A stretch of 64,000 nt of DNA from Magnaporthiopsis rhizophila (Eukaryota > Ascomycota > Sordariomycetes > Magnaporthales > Magnaporthaceae), in contig PYSS01000116.1 of the NCBI GenBank assembly GCA_003049465.1, positions 58,089 through 122,088 of the forward strand, read 5' to 3'. The notes below the pieces were generated by a model that worked only from the letters and a program-made list of their open reading frames with translations, was not told where the DNA came from and made no database searches. The translations under genes were made by a program, and so were the position numbers. Numbering within the stretch: the stretch's first letter is position 1; each line of letters begins with the position of its first letter. Positions 27,894 to 38,481 of the stretch are shown in pieces.

Positions 27894-28874
27894 GATTGAG
27901 AGGATGGAAGGAGACGAAGGGAAAGATCGAGGGGGCACGAGGCAGGCTGTGGAATGAAAGGAGGTCCAAGTTGGGCTTGTGAGAGTTCACCCCGTGAACC
28001 TAAGCTCCTGCTACGGGTGGATGGTGGGGACAGAATTTTCCAAGCGGGCTGCGACATCGGAGCTTCCAGCCAAGGGTCGTTCATACGGCGCGCGGTGTGG
28101 ACCCTAAAGCTGCTGCAGTCACCGCCCCGCCAAGTTGGGGAAGCCGGAGGGTCTGAAGCCGCCAAGACTCGTCTTGCAGCATCTGCTCAGTCACAACGGC
28201 GACTGAGTGGTTGAAGAAACTGGTAGGTTGGTCAGGTTCTTAGACCAGCCCGCCTACACATGCACCATCTGCCTTTCTTTTTGTTACTGCATGGAAATCA
28301 CAGACAGCCGACGAAAGCATCATCCTGGGGACGCTATGGAAAAACCGCATGAACGCTAGCCATCGCAGATGGCATGTGAGGAGGGTGGAAAGATGAGGTC
28401 ATTAGGAAGAGGGAATAAATAGATAAAAGACGGCCAACAAATAAAACAAATAACCCAGGGAAAAAAAAAACGACAGGAAACGCCACCGGGAACGCTGTGC
28501 TGCGGTCTATACTCCTCCAGAATGAGTATGCTGGCTCCCTATCCACTCCCTCGCGTGGGAAAAGCCAGGCAAATCGACAAGGTAGGTGGGCGAAATACCA
28601 ACGACCCTCCGGAAGCCGCTCTATGTGTTGTTCTTGTTCTCGTTTGTACACCCACTGCCGTTTTCGTTGTCCTGTAGTGGCAAAACAGAAGGTGATAATG
28701 TGATGTGGGCAGCAATGACTTGGCCTCACGTTCGGAGGGCGAGGTCGCCGGTACATCCCTTCCGGGGGACGGCAGGGGAGCCCGAGGCGCGCGGAGTTCG
28801 AGTTCTCATGATTGTTCATGATGTCCGATATTTCCACAGCTCTCTACCTCCCATACTCTTATCCCATAGACCTC
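27894..28874. other. Intergenic: ILV5 promoter and UBC12 3' flank
   Basis: The ILV5 leader occupies the left side. Poly-A (28450-28480) and GC-moderate sequence follow. A TGAGAGTTCACCCCGTGAACC inverted repeat (stem GTTCAC/GTGAAC, about 27984-28002) lies about 90 bp upstream of the ILV5 start. No coding region was supported. Confidence 0.45.
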
Positions 28875-29755
28875 TCATTTCAAGACACGGTCGAACGGGA
28901 CGCCTTTGATGACACCGCCTCCCATAGAGGTTCGGACGTTGCGCTTAAAGCCCTCGCGGTTATTTCGTAGGTCCTCTGCCGCCTCCTTGTTCAAAGGATC
29001 CGACGCGTTGGGTTCGAGGAAGAGAAACTGTGACGAGAAGCGAGGGTGGTGTTCGTTAGCGCTTAAGACCTCCAATCGACGGCTCCCTAACTAAACTGCC
29101 CGGCGGGACCGGGACCTCACTCACCTGTAGCCCGACGATAACGGCGTTCAGGTTCAGGACGGGTTTCCAGTCCTCGCGCAGGATGTTGAGGCAGACCTTG
29201 CCCTCCAGATCGATGTTCGGGTGGTAGATCTTCTGCCTGCATAGCACCTTTGGCGGCTCGTGTGGAAAGTTTTGGTTGATTTTAAAGTCAAAGTCGAAGC
29301 GCCCGCCGCGGTACATCCCCTCGTCAGGGTCGATCGTCAGGGTGAAGTTGAGAATATCGTCGGGGTCTGGGAATTCTGTCTTCATGGTCGCGCCGAGTGA
29401 GAGCTCCGAAAGATCTGGGGGCTGATGTGAGCTAGATGATCCGGCGCGACATGGCCGGAGTCTGTGAGAGCGGCATGTGGTGAAGTGTACAGAACAGTCC
29501 GTGCGGGTCCTACACACCTTTCTGTACTCGAAGCTGCGCGGCGGTGACCTTCTTTTTCTTCCCACCTGCGGCCCCTTCTGCAGTCTCAGCCTTCTGCTGC
29601 TCTTTTTTCTGCGAGATCGAAACCGGTGATTAGCAAGGCTTCGCGCCGCATCATGGCGCTACGTCTCCGCTTGGGATGTGCACACAGCTGAGAAAACAAG
29701 GAAAGACCACTTAGACTACGCGGGCGGCACGAACCATGGACCAGATCTTCAACAT
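28875..29755 (-). CDS. UBC12: NEDD8-conjugating enzyme Ubc12
   Basis: Four minus-strand exons (29735..29755, 29518..29608, 29125..29414, 28875..29027) join in phase to 184 residues. Exon 1 encodes only MLKIWSM, the Met-Leu-Lys start typical of Ubc12 that docks into the NEDD8 E1 (Uba3) and is N-acetylated in other species. The KKEQQKAE and QLRVQKDLSEL segments follow, then the UBC fold with FPDPDDILNFTLTI, PPKVLC and HPNIDLEGKVCLNILREDW. The catalytic Cys is residue 112. WKPVLNLNAVIVGLQ then FLFLEPNASDPLN spans the third intron. It transfers NEDD8 to cullins and so activates SCF-type ligases. Cys and surrounding HPN motif are intact, so it should be functional. It lies 1 kb upstream of ILV5 on the same strand. 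Confidence 0.96.
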
Positions 29756-31977
29756 TTTGGTGGAGGTTGCCTGTCCTAGCGGGGGGAAGCGAATGTGAGG
29801 TGAAGGACTGAAGGATGGCGGCGCGATCGAGGGCGACGGCCTAGGGAATGACTGTTTGAGGGGGGGAGGACGAGAAGCAGGCCCTCGAGAGGCTGCGCGA
29901 GAGTGCGCGGGTGGTTGGGATGTAAGGTGGCGGTTGAAAAGTGTGCCCGATGTTGCCACGAAGTCGAGATCGAAACCGTTCAGCGCAAAGTCGTAGGATG
30001 CGGCGGCCACTGTCGCGGGGCAGTAGCCCGACTAAATCCCAACCCAAAGGCGGAAGCCGTCCAGGCATCCACCCAAAATAGTGGGGCCCTCCCGCCCCAC
30101 TGGCGGCGGCTGCGGGAGCCTAACCTGGAACCACGTTGGAGATATTAGCTTAGGAGCGAAGCTTCACCGATCCAGCTCTAGATAGAGTTGATGCAATTGA
30201 GGCTGTGATACATGCTGTTGACATTGCGCACTTGAGACCTTGCCCATGGTAGCTGGAGACTTGCCAGTTCCTTATCCAGGCACCCATTATCCGAACTCCG
30301 AAGGTCTTTCTCCTGCATCCGGTATCTCCGCTGTGTCTCGTATGCTTTTCGAGGTTCTGGTATCTTCGCGTTTCCTGTCATCCTTTGTTTGTCACAATCT
30401 TTTTAATACTTCCTGGAACGTATCCTAAAGTATTGTAGCCAGGGGGTTAGTGGATGGGAGGCGACAAGGCTCGGAGACTCCGTGAAGGAGAGATAGTGCC
30501 TCCTCGGCGCGGAATTCCCCTATTATGCGCCAATGCTGCGCGAGTTAAAGCGCACGAAACAGCAATGGGGCCTGCCTTGTACAACTATAATCACGATCTT
30601 CTTGTCTCGGCTACTCAAGGGGACGGGCTCGCACAAAGAGCCTTTGGGGCCTTGGCCGAATGCCATTCGAAGTCGACGACGCCGAGGCGCCATATTCAAA
30701 CCGACGCGATGGCGGCACGAAGAGTCAAGTCATCCACTATGTAGCCTACTTAGCCGGTCAAGGCCGAGGGGCCGCTGTCTACCTCGGCGGCAGTTCTAAA
30801 GAGATACGCGAGAATAGCACTTTTTTTTTCTTCATTCACAATGCGCCGAATCCGTCCGATCAGGGTGGGCTTAACGACTTTCCAAGAACGAAAGCACAAG
30901 TATATTAACCAGCAAGCTCCTGCTTCTTTCTATCCCAAAAAAAGAAAGGAAGGAGGCAGTAAGTGACATGTGCCCACATCAGTCAACTAGAAGGCGTGCA
31001 GTCTGACATCACTGGTTTTATATGAGATAAAGACGCGTTTGCTTGACCCTCCGGACCGTCACCACGGCTAGACTTGCCAAGCCTCCGGAAAGGACCGTTT
31101 CACATCATGGTAGCATGGCTTGGCCTAGACCTTGAGAATTGAGGAGGTTCGAGCATACAACTTCTTGGCCGCCCAAACGGTTATGGTATGCGCACAACCT
31201 CCCGCCAGGTGTTGGGAATATCGTTCAATATCACAAGCTACTGGCGGCCATCGGAGTGTTATTCGAGCTTCTGGGTCGGAGGTTTAGGAGTTGGAGCATA
31301 TTCTTCAACGTAATCACAAGGTCTTTACTAGAATTAGGCAGACGTTCGCAGGATGTCGGCATTCTGCTCCGGGCGGTTTACAGCCAAAAATGCCTCCGCA
31401 ACAGGATCCAAGCCTTCGGGCCCAGGCCACCGCTGCCAATCAAGGGGTTAATCAAGAAGGACCTTCAACTTGGTGAGCTTTTACACAAGATCACTGCTTC
31501 GGTGGCGTTGATCGTGACATGCGGTTTCCATCGGCATGGCAAGCATCGAATCGACAGGAATCCCGGTATTCGAGGGGCTCTGTTGCACGGCGTAATCCCA
31601 AGGACTTCAGGGACAGATCCAAGTGTAGACCGAGCTCTTTCTCAACTCAATAACTTTATTGAGCCCAGAAATACCTCGAGACTGCCCGGTTCTGGCCGTG
31701 AGAACTCCCCGTAGCTTCAGCAGGCCGAGTGGAAAGTCAGTCGATTTCGCCAAGGACGACTCAGGGGTGACCCCTGAGCCCGCAACCAGCGAGCGGCAGC
31801 ACTGGGGGTTGTCACAAAAATATACGAGAAATAAAAAGGATAGGTTGATAGGCGCTGGTATGTGCCTGTTTTCGCCTGATTAACAGGTCAAAGTCGCCCT
31901 CCACTCATGCCCCTGATTAAGGAAAGGACAAAAAAAAAAAGAGGTGGCGGTCTAACAACCCCATCTGCCCCACGCAC
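29756..31977. other. Transition from core to accessory region; no gene supported
   Basis: The left 300 bp include the UBC12 promoter. From about 30.2 kb protein-like fragments appear in several frames without continuity. The minus strand of about 31.2-31.6 kb reads in part like coding sequence (GLDPVAEAFLAVNRPEQN) before hitting several stops. The plus strand has a 191-codon frame from a TTG at 31139 with no recognisable domain. The best reading is degraded mobile-element or gene debris; no family could be assigned. Confidence 0.35.
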
Positions 31978-32035
31978 CTACAACACCGAGGATTCCCCAG
32001 TGGTCACCCACCTGAGTACTAGTTCGGCCCTCACA
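31978..32035 (-). pseudogene. 3' half of a 5S rRNA gene (truncated)
   Basis: The minus strand reads GGTGGGTGACCACTGGGGAA followed by TCCTCGGTGTTGTAGG. Upstream of that is AGGGCCGAACTAGTACTCA. This matches the 3' half of fungal 5S rRNA (TTAGTAGTTGGGTGGGTGACCACCAGCGAATCC type, about nt 65-118), including the internal C-box. The 5' half is missing and is replaced by the dispersed repeat that continues to about 32286. Confidence 0.75.
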
Positions 32036-32286
32036 TGTTTTGGTTTGTAGAGATTTTTTGATAAAATGAGATCCAAAGTGCCTGGAAACGGAGGTTTCAG
32101 CTTCCAAAAACGGACGCCTCTGCTCCCTTTTGCTCCCAGCTAAGCGTTTCCCTACCGTCCAACGGCCGTCTGCTACGCACCATCCTATACACTCACTTTT
32201 ACCCAACCCATATGCACCATCCCTGCATGAGACAATCAAATATGCTTTTAGCGCTTCTGCTCCTCTAATAGCACGATCCGAATATG
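31985..32286 (-). repeat. Dispersed repeat, copy A (with 5S-derived end)
   Basis: Aligns by eye with 43809-44120 over about 300 bp. Shared landmarks include CCTCACA(T/C)GTTTTGGTTT, CAAAAACGGACGCCTCTG, CTACCGTCCAAC(G/A)GCCGTCTGCT, CCTATACACTCACTT and GATCCGAATA. Differences are dominated by C/T and G/A changes. Neither copy encodes a convincing protein. Confidence 0.75.
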
Positions 32287-35040
32287 GCCATAGCTAATGC
32301 ATTTAAAAGCCGGCCTGCCTGGACTTGCAAGCCTTAATTTACGGGTTATAAACCAAATGGATTTATTTTACGCCCGGGAAAAATTATAAACTAACGAATA
32401 TTGGAAAAAGCCAGCCGAATAAAGGATAAGGTTAAATTTAAAACTAATTCCGCTATAAATAAAATTAAATAAGCGTTTTAACCTAAACCAAAACCACCGT
32501 CAAAACTTATCACCGTTTATTTTATAAACAGACCCGCTTTTCCCAACCGTAACTAATACGGCATTAATAACGGTAATAATAAACGCGGCAATAAGCGCCG
32601 CGATATTAATGAAACCGTTAATGAATCTGGTAATATTTAAACTCGGGCGCGTGAAATGGAAAGTTTAAAATTACGTTAAGGACCTTTTATTGAGATCAAT
32701 GCTGATTAGATAAGAGGAAGACTGGTAAAGATAAGGGTCCTGCAGGGTAGGTGCAGGGTAGGTAGTTGTATTGTATAAAGATAGAGGGATAAGTCCATCA
32801 GAGCATAAGGAAGAGGAAATCTCCCTTAGATCCCTTGGAGGGATAGGTCTTATATATACACGTTTGGCATGGCCCGTGTCCTGCTTGTGGCCTGCCCGTA
32901 GCATGGCCCGTGCCCTGCCTGTGGCCTGCCCGTGGCTTGGCCTGTAATGTTACTGGTATAAAAATGGGTTGTTTTTTTTTAATACCGTGCTTGGTATATG
33001 TTTTTTTATAATAAATAATGGTTTGGTTATTTTGGCCCCAATTTAGGTATTATTTGTTATTTTTTATTGCAGGTACCTTGCGGTACAGTTTGCAGTTTTT
33101 GGCTTTTTCCGGGTTATAGGGCCAAATCTCGAGTAATAAATATGCCGGTATTTGGTGGATATAAGTATAAACCTTTTAGTAGGGTATTTTGTTTTAATTT
33201 TTGTGCGCAGTGTACGTTTTTTTTATATTTATTATTTTAATATGCCGCTCTTGGATTTTATTAGGGTTTATTTTTGCGGATATCCAAAATTCGCCCAACT
33301 TGAGGTTTTTTTTAACCCTTTGGTTAAATATATTTATCCAAATGGTTTTTGATCGATTTTAACATTAGTATTAAAGCTTTTTTTGCTAGATATATCCGGC
33401 ACTCTTTTTTGAATAAATAATTTTTTAAAAATAGCAAAAGCTTGCCGAAAAGCGCGCTATTCTTCCTGTAAAGCTTTAGTATTACTTTTAGCGGTTATAC
33501 TGGCTGATTTTCGCATTTCCTGCTTTTCTAATCCTTTAAGCTCGGTTATTATGGGTATTTTGTCTGGCCAATATAATTAATTTAACCCACCGTTTTCCGG
33601 TTTCCCGGATTCCTTTATTTTTTGGTTTTTGCATTTGTTATGCCTAAATTTTAATTTATCGATTTGCCGGGTGGCGGCAATTTTTTATTAGGGGTACCAG
33701 CCGGTTTTATTTTTGTCCGATTTATGCATAAAGCATTTATTATCGAAATAGTACGTTCAGTTATACGGGGTTTCGGAATACAGGGCTTTTTTTGGTCCGT
33801 ATATCGGATAATTGCAAATTATTGCTATTTTTAGGGATAATATTTTTTAATATATTCCTATTATCCGTATTTGAAGCAGTTTTTATCCTTAGCATTTTGC
33901 TATTTAATGCGTTTCTGTTTTTTGTGCTGTTTTTTTGCTATTAGGGGTACGTGGCCTTTATAAATAAGTTTATCGGTTCTGAATGCATTTTATACGTAAT
34001 AAATTATTATTGTTTGGCTTTTTTTTGGTTTGTTTTGTTATTTTATTGCACTGGTTGGGGTTATTGGACCTTTTTTTTATATATTGTTTATGTTGGCAGG
34101 AGAGGGTTTCTCCTGTTCAGTCGGCTCGGAGATCTCCAAAAGGGGTGAACAACGATCTTTATAATCTGGGGAAGTCCTATTATTGTGCACAAGGAGGAAG
34201 GAATCTATCTGCCTAAGGAAGGGCAAAGGACTGCCCTTTTATCTGCGCGGAGGCGATCGCCCAAAGGGCGATCCGCCGCTCTAGCCGCACAGGCCGGTTG
34301 GCCCGTGCGGGATCCAAAGGGGCCCAGAGGGTCCCTCCATTCCGTCCTCCTTTTCCGGATCGCACGCGCACAGAATGCCTATTCCGACATAAACAAAATT
34401 AGTTAAAATATTATAATTACAGGCTTTTTGCTTTTAAAATAAGGTATTTAAAAGCGGTGTTAAGCAGTACTGGTTTTACAAAATCGCTTTGCGCATAATC
34501 TGGGGTCTGGTAAAAATATTATCTGTTATTGCTTACCTAAAGGGGTATTTTGAAGCTAACTTAAATTAACTAATACCGAAGCCTTAATTAAGGTTACCTG
34601 TTTTGCCCAAAGGTCCTGTCCCTATTTATAAACGGATAACCTCCTTATTAGGTTTCTTAATCTGTAATCTGCTTACAAATTGCAAATTATCCCTTTCCTT
34701 TGATTTATAATCTGTTGGCAAATTATAAATTATTTTAAGTTACGTGAACTTTTTTATAGCTTGGCTTTGGTTGTTTGGCCTTTGGCCTGTGCGACTGCGG
34801 GGTAAAGGCATTTTGTTGGGGCTTAGCCTCCCAATCTTTCTGTCCCCTGCCAGCTGTGGTTGTAATATGTAGCCTGCCCGTGGCTAGGCCCGTGGCTTGC
34901 TGTAATACCTGGATGCATATATATAATATATGCACCAACACCTTTCCGCTAATAAATAAGTTGGGTAAGTACTTAGGTTTTTAGCAGATATTAACAATTT
35001 ATAATTGAAGATGATCCGATGATATCAAACACAACTCAAA
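32287..35040. other. AT-rich, RIP-like relic block
   Basis: About 2.75 kb is strikingly AT-rich relative to both flanks, with TAA/TTA/ATA-rich sequence and stops in all frames. Isolated GC-rich islands survive, including a tandem GCATGGCCCGTG...CCTGCCCGT repeat at 32867-32935 and a GCCTGCCCGTGGCT copy near 34870. The minus strand at 34735-34941 has a basic, Gln-rich stretch (AGRGQKDWEAKPQQNAF). This is consistent with a transposon heavily mutated by RIP; the element type is not recognisable. Confidence 0.55.
34216..34318. repeat. Three consecutive hairpins, including the 37-bp repeat copy 2 (34256-34292)
   Basis: In order: AAGGGCA-aaggac-TGCCCTT, then ATCGCCC-aaa-GGGCGAT, then CCGCACAGGCC-ggtt-GGCCCGTGCGG (one mismatch). 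The 37 bp at 34256-34292 are identical to 12404-12440. The cassette is GC-rich inside AT-rich surroundings and shows none of the transition decay seen around it. Confidence 0.75.
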
Positions 35041-35471
35041 AACAAGCCTCGCAGCTTATTTCGCTTTTAACGCCGCCATGTTCTACTCGCCCGTTATCCA
35101 AAGCCAATACGCGGCCCGCAACCACGACCTGACGCCGACGGTGCAGTTGCCGCCCACGCCGAATCGGCGGTAATCACCGGTGGGGCGGCTGTCTCGGGCG
35201 GCCGCGCTGGCGTCGTCGGTTCGGTTGACGGCGCGGACCGCTGTCTGACCTGTAAGCTTGGCCCCACTCCTTTATAAAATCCGATCCGAACCCGCGTCGA
35301 CAAGCCCCTGTAAGCCTCCGATATGTACCGTTTCCAGTTAAAAAGATCGGAGATTGAAATAATGCAATCGCCTGATTATAGACATTAAGGACATGGGAAA
35401 GGGGCCCGAACTTTCTGGAATGCTTCGCTTTAAGGTGCTTCGAGCAGAATCTTGCAGAAAAATAAAGCAAG

Positions 35472-35870
35472 TTATAGAAACAATAAAAAGCCATTTTTCC
35501 TTTCGTATTTTGCCCTTTTTCCACTGTCCCCCGTCTTTCTTCCCTTGTGCGCCGCCTTCCCATCTTTCCCAGCCGCCGCTTTTTCCGCTTTAACCTGCTT
35601 TGCCCGCCTTCGACCGAAATTCACCCCATCGCACGTGTCCTTTGGCAGTCCCGGAGCGTTTTTCGCGCAGTGGACTGTCGCGACATGGTTGCTCCAATGC
35701 GTAGCGTTTTCGATCGTGCAAGGGGCCGACTCATGCTCAGGGTTGCAGGCAGGGCAATTGAAGGGGTTCAGGAATCGTCCTTCCCGATGGTGGACCTCCT
35801 TGTAGTGCCATGTTAAATGTTTCGTCGTGCTGAATGTCTTTGCACACAAGAGGCGGTTGTAAAAAATATG
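35472..35870 (-). pseudogene. Degraded zinc-finger protein fragment
   Basis: The minus strand encodes a C-terminal fragment with two zinc-finger-like units. The first is LLCAKTFSTTKHLTWHYKEVH, in which the first Cys expected two residues before CAKTF is missing. The second is FNCPACNPEH...ENATHWSNHVATVH. A Lys/Arg-rich tail ending RKNGFLLFL and a stop follow. No intact upstream exon is seen. The pattern of a CPxC finger followed by W-x-NH-x3-VH resembles C-terminal fingers found in some fungal DUF3435/FluG-domain proteins (tyrosine-recombinase superfamily), but that is a weak resemblance from memory of the family. Upstream on this strand lies the CATGGAA minisatellite, which may have truncated the gene. 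Confidence 0.4.
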
Positions 35871-35899
35871 GAGAAGGCATAAAGGAGGGGGTATAGAAT

Positions 35900-36043
35900 G
35901 AGGCCATAGAACATATTATGGAAAGGAGCCATGGAACAGGTCATGGAAAAGGGCCACGGAAAAAGGCCAATGGAAAAGGGGCCATGGAAAGAGGCCATGG
36001 AACAGATCATGGAAAAGGTCATGAAAAGGGCCATGGAAATGGG
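35900..36043 (+). repeat. Imperfect GCCATGGAA minisatellite
   Basis: About ten degenerate units of the form (G)GCCATGGAAA or GGTCATGGAAAA occur in tandem. The motif is the reverse complement of the TTCCATG motif amplified at 44.6-45.85 kb, so the two loci belong to one family in opposite orientation. Confidence 0.7.
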
Positions 36044-36161
36044 CGTGGACAAGCCCAGACTTCCAGAAGTGGGGATCTTTGACGTGATCCAGCCATGGGC
36101 GTAAGTGCTCGTTATGGAAGCGGCTCCTGCTGCGCCACCGACAAGCAAAATTGTCATGATT

Positions 36162-36192
36162 ACTCTCGCGGGTACTCTTCACCCGCGCGAGT
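36162..36192. other. Hairpin just upstream of the methyltransferase
   Basis: ACTCTCGCGGGT and ACCCGCGCGAGT form a 12-bp stem with two mismatches around a short loop. Position (34-64 bp before the ATG) suggests leader or promoter; function unknown. Confidence 0.4.
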
Positions 36193-36225
36193 ATCACCTA
36201 GCCGACCCCGCGTGAGATAACTACC

Positions 36226-37476
36226 ATGTCGTCGCACGCCCTTGCCCATGGCCCAAACAACTCCACCAACCCCGGGTCAACAGCAATCATGGCCTCCACT
36301 GCCAACAAGAGGCCACCCAAATATGATGCAACTTTTGGTGAGATTGGATTGCGCTCTAGGGCCTTCAGGACCCGAGACGGCCCGAGACAGAGGATCGTCG
36401 ACGCGGTTCAAAAGTTCCTGCCGTCGCGCAGGGCGCCGTCCCCTCCGCCGTCGCTGCCGCCGTTTTCGGCAGACGTGGTATGGTTCCAACCAGACTTGCC
36501 GCCGTCCAAGCTTGCCAGCGCGTCGCCGCTCCTCCGGCTGCGGCCACGCTGCCGAACCGTCGAGCATGGAACCCAGCAGCGGTCTGGAGATGCCGCGACG
36601 ACAGGTAGGCTCGACGACGACCATGTCGCCACCAAAACCACCACCTCACTCGACCCCGACGGCTCGGACATAAAGGAGCTGCAGGCCATCCGCTACGCTC
36701 TCTGGCAGCTCAACCCAGACCCCTGGGCCGGCCGTTGGCACTTCCTGACTCCATGCCTTGCCCGCCGCCCCTGGTACGACCGGGTCCTCGAGGCGGCGTC
36801 CCGCTCTGGCGCCGTCGTTCTGGACCTCGGCTGCGGCGTCGGCGGCGACGTCCGGCAGCTCGCCGCCGACGTCTCCAGCCGGCGGCGCGCTCTAGCCGAC
36901 CGGGGCCACGTTCCGGGCCCCGGCCCCGAGCTCTATGGCGCCGACTCGCGCGCCGACGTCTGGACGCTTGGGAACCGGCTCTTTGGCACCGCCGACGACC
37001 TGGCCGTGCGCTTCCTCCACGCCGACATCTACGACGAGGGCGAGAAGCCTACCGAGCTCGAGCCCCTGCGTGGGCGCGTCGATGTCCTTATCATGTGCGG
37101 CGTCACGGACCTCTTTGACCACCCGGGCAACAGCCTTTGCCTGTGGCCCACGGTGCAGCGGCTTACCAAACCCGGGTCGCTGGTCGTCGGCTGGAGCCTG
37201 GGGATGCCTGCGGGCCAGTCCATGGAGCTGCACGGTCGATTCTACCACGACACAGCGGTCTTCCGAGAGATGATCCTGACTGACTACTGCGCCGGGAGAT
37301 ACAGCCTGGACGTCAATAACGAGGTGCCGATTCAGGAGCTCGGATGGGTTCAATCGGATCTCGACTGGCTCTCTCCGGTCGACGCCACACTCCCCTATTC
37401 AGGCACGCCTCATCCTCCACCAAACGTGACCGGGCACGAATTTGTTCTCACGAAACTAGGAGACCGGCAACCCTAG
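36226..37476 (+). CDS. Class I SAM-dependent methyltransferase, AusD-like
   Basis: A single exon, 416 residues from ATG 36226 (a second ATG at 36289 gives MASTANKRPPKYD and is possible). The first 150 residues are largely disordered and Pro/Arg-rich. The core begins near residue 145 (IRYALWQLNPDPWAGRWHF). SAM-binding motif I is VLDLGCGVGGDVRQLAAD, followed by ELYGADSRADVWTLGNRLF, FLHADIYD, VDVLIMCGVTDLF and RLTKPGSLVVGWSLGM. This matches the fungal methyltransferase group that includes AusD-type enzymes of meroterpenoid pathways, which are usually about 280 residues. The N-terminal extension is unusual. No backbone biosynthetic gene is in view, so a role in secondary metabolism is inference. 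The gene is intact although the surrounding DNA is degraded. A hairpin (36162-36192) lies 34 bp before the start. Confidence 0.75.
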   Translation: MSSHALAHGPNNSTNPGSTAIMASTANKRPPKYDATFGEIGLRSRAFRTRDGPRQRIVDAVQKFLPSRRAPSPPPSLPPFSADVVWFQPDLPPSKLASASPLLRLRPRCRTVEHGTQQRSGDAATTGRLDDDHVATKTTTSLDPDGSDIKELQAIRYALWQLNPDPWAGRWHFLTPCLARRPWYDRVLEAASRSGAVVLDLGCGVGGDVRQLAADVSSRRRALADRGHVPGPGPELYGADSRADVWTLGNRLFGTADDLAVRFLHADIYDEGEKPTELEPLRGRVDVLIMCGVTDLFDHPGNSLCLWPTVQRLTKPGSLVVGWSLGMPAGQSMELHGRFYHDTAVFREMILTDYCAGRYSLDVNNEVPIQELGWVQSDLDWLSPVDATLPYSGTPHPPPNVTGHEFVLTKLGDRQP

Positions 37477-38239
37477 TGACGATAACGTGCAGGTATCGAC
37501 ACGGAGCATGGTTGTTTGCGCCTCGCTCTTTGTCTCCGGCACCGAGCTCTCTCCTTGGTCTTGTTGTGCGGGAAGATTAGGTCCCTAACTACCTAGACTG
37601 CGTGCCCTTGATGCTTCACTCGGGATTTTTGTTCCGGGCCAGGCCCCCTGCCTGTCCCAGACTGGGGAGCTGGCCCGAGGAGGTGGTGAGGGCGAGTTCT
37701 GTGACTTCTACAGCTGGCGGAGGACAGAGTGTTGCAAAACCTAGATGAGACGTTTCGATACCGAAATAAAGCGCCTTTGGCACAGTACATTCTCATCCGT
37801 CGTGGAATACGGGCTGCAGCACTATAAGTGAGCGGCCCTGTTGATGTCCCATCAGACATCACCTTCCGTTCAAGGTAGCACGCCCTCTTTCCTTTGCGGG
37901 GCTATATCACTTTTTCCATATTTACTTCGCTTTTCCGACGTCTCGCGTCCTTCTTTGCATCAACTCTCCTCTCCGATGTCATATTTCCTGTCAGGCAGTC
38001 CACACACTCCCATTTATCGTTTTCCCTCTCTAGGATAGTTTCCATGCCCTCAACTTCTCTAATTAAGCAACTCTTCGTTCCAGGCCCACACATTGTCACC
38101 GGCTTCTCCAGCGATCGAATAGACTCCAAGAGACATCTTTGTTACGACTATTGGAAGCGCCAAGGAAAGAAAGACTGTTGAACGGCCGAACGAATGTACA
38201 TTTAAAGGCGAGACACACGACTAGAGAAAAAGAACCCAT
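37477..38239. other. Intergenic, 3' flanks
   Basis: Moderate GC falling to AT-richer sequence. No protein-like frame was found. Confidence 0.45.
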
Positions 38240-38463
38240 CATAATAAGAGCGAATCAAGGAAAAGATAATAACTCCGAACAGTGTGCAAACCCAGCATAA
38301 TAAAAGCAAATGAAGGAAAAGACAATAACTCCGAACAGTGTGCAAACCCAGCATAATAAAAGCAAATGAAGGAAAAGACAATAACTCCGAACAGTGTGCA
38401 AACCCAGCATAATAAAAGCAAATGAAGGAAAAGACAATAACTCCGAACAGTGTGCAAACTCAG
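38240..38463. repeat. 56-bp tandem repeat, four copies
   Basis: Units start at about 38240, 38296, 38352 and 38408 (CATAATAAAAGCAAATGAAG ... CAGTGTGCAAACCCAG). The last three are nearly identical; the leftmost has diverged at several bases. The array ends 18 bp from the stop codon of the minus-strand gene that follows, so it would fall in that gene's 3' UTR. Confidence 0.9.
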
Positions 38464-38481
38464 GATGCTGGTTCCAAAACC

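Noticed and set aside
31139..31714. 191-codon plus-strand frame
   Set aside because: Starts at TTG, has no domain, and the opposite strand is equally protein-like in places; treated as relic DNA.
35079..35310. Short plus-strand frames including one ending near a CLTC motif
   Set aside because: Ala/Gly-rich, split over frames, and no recognisable family; not enough to call a gene.
38240..38463. CRISPR-like array of four 56-bp units
   Set aside because: Units are contiguous without unique spacers and the genome is eukaryotic.
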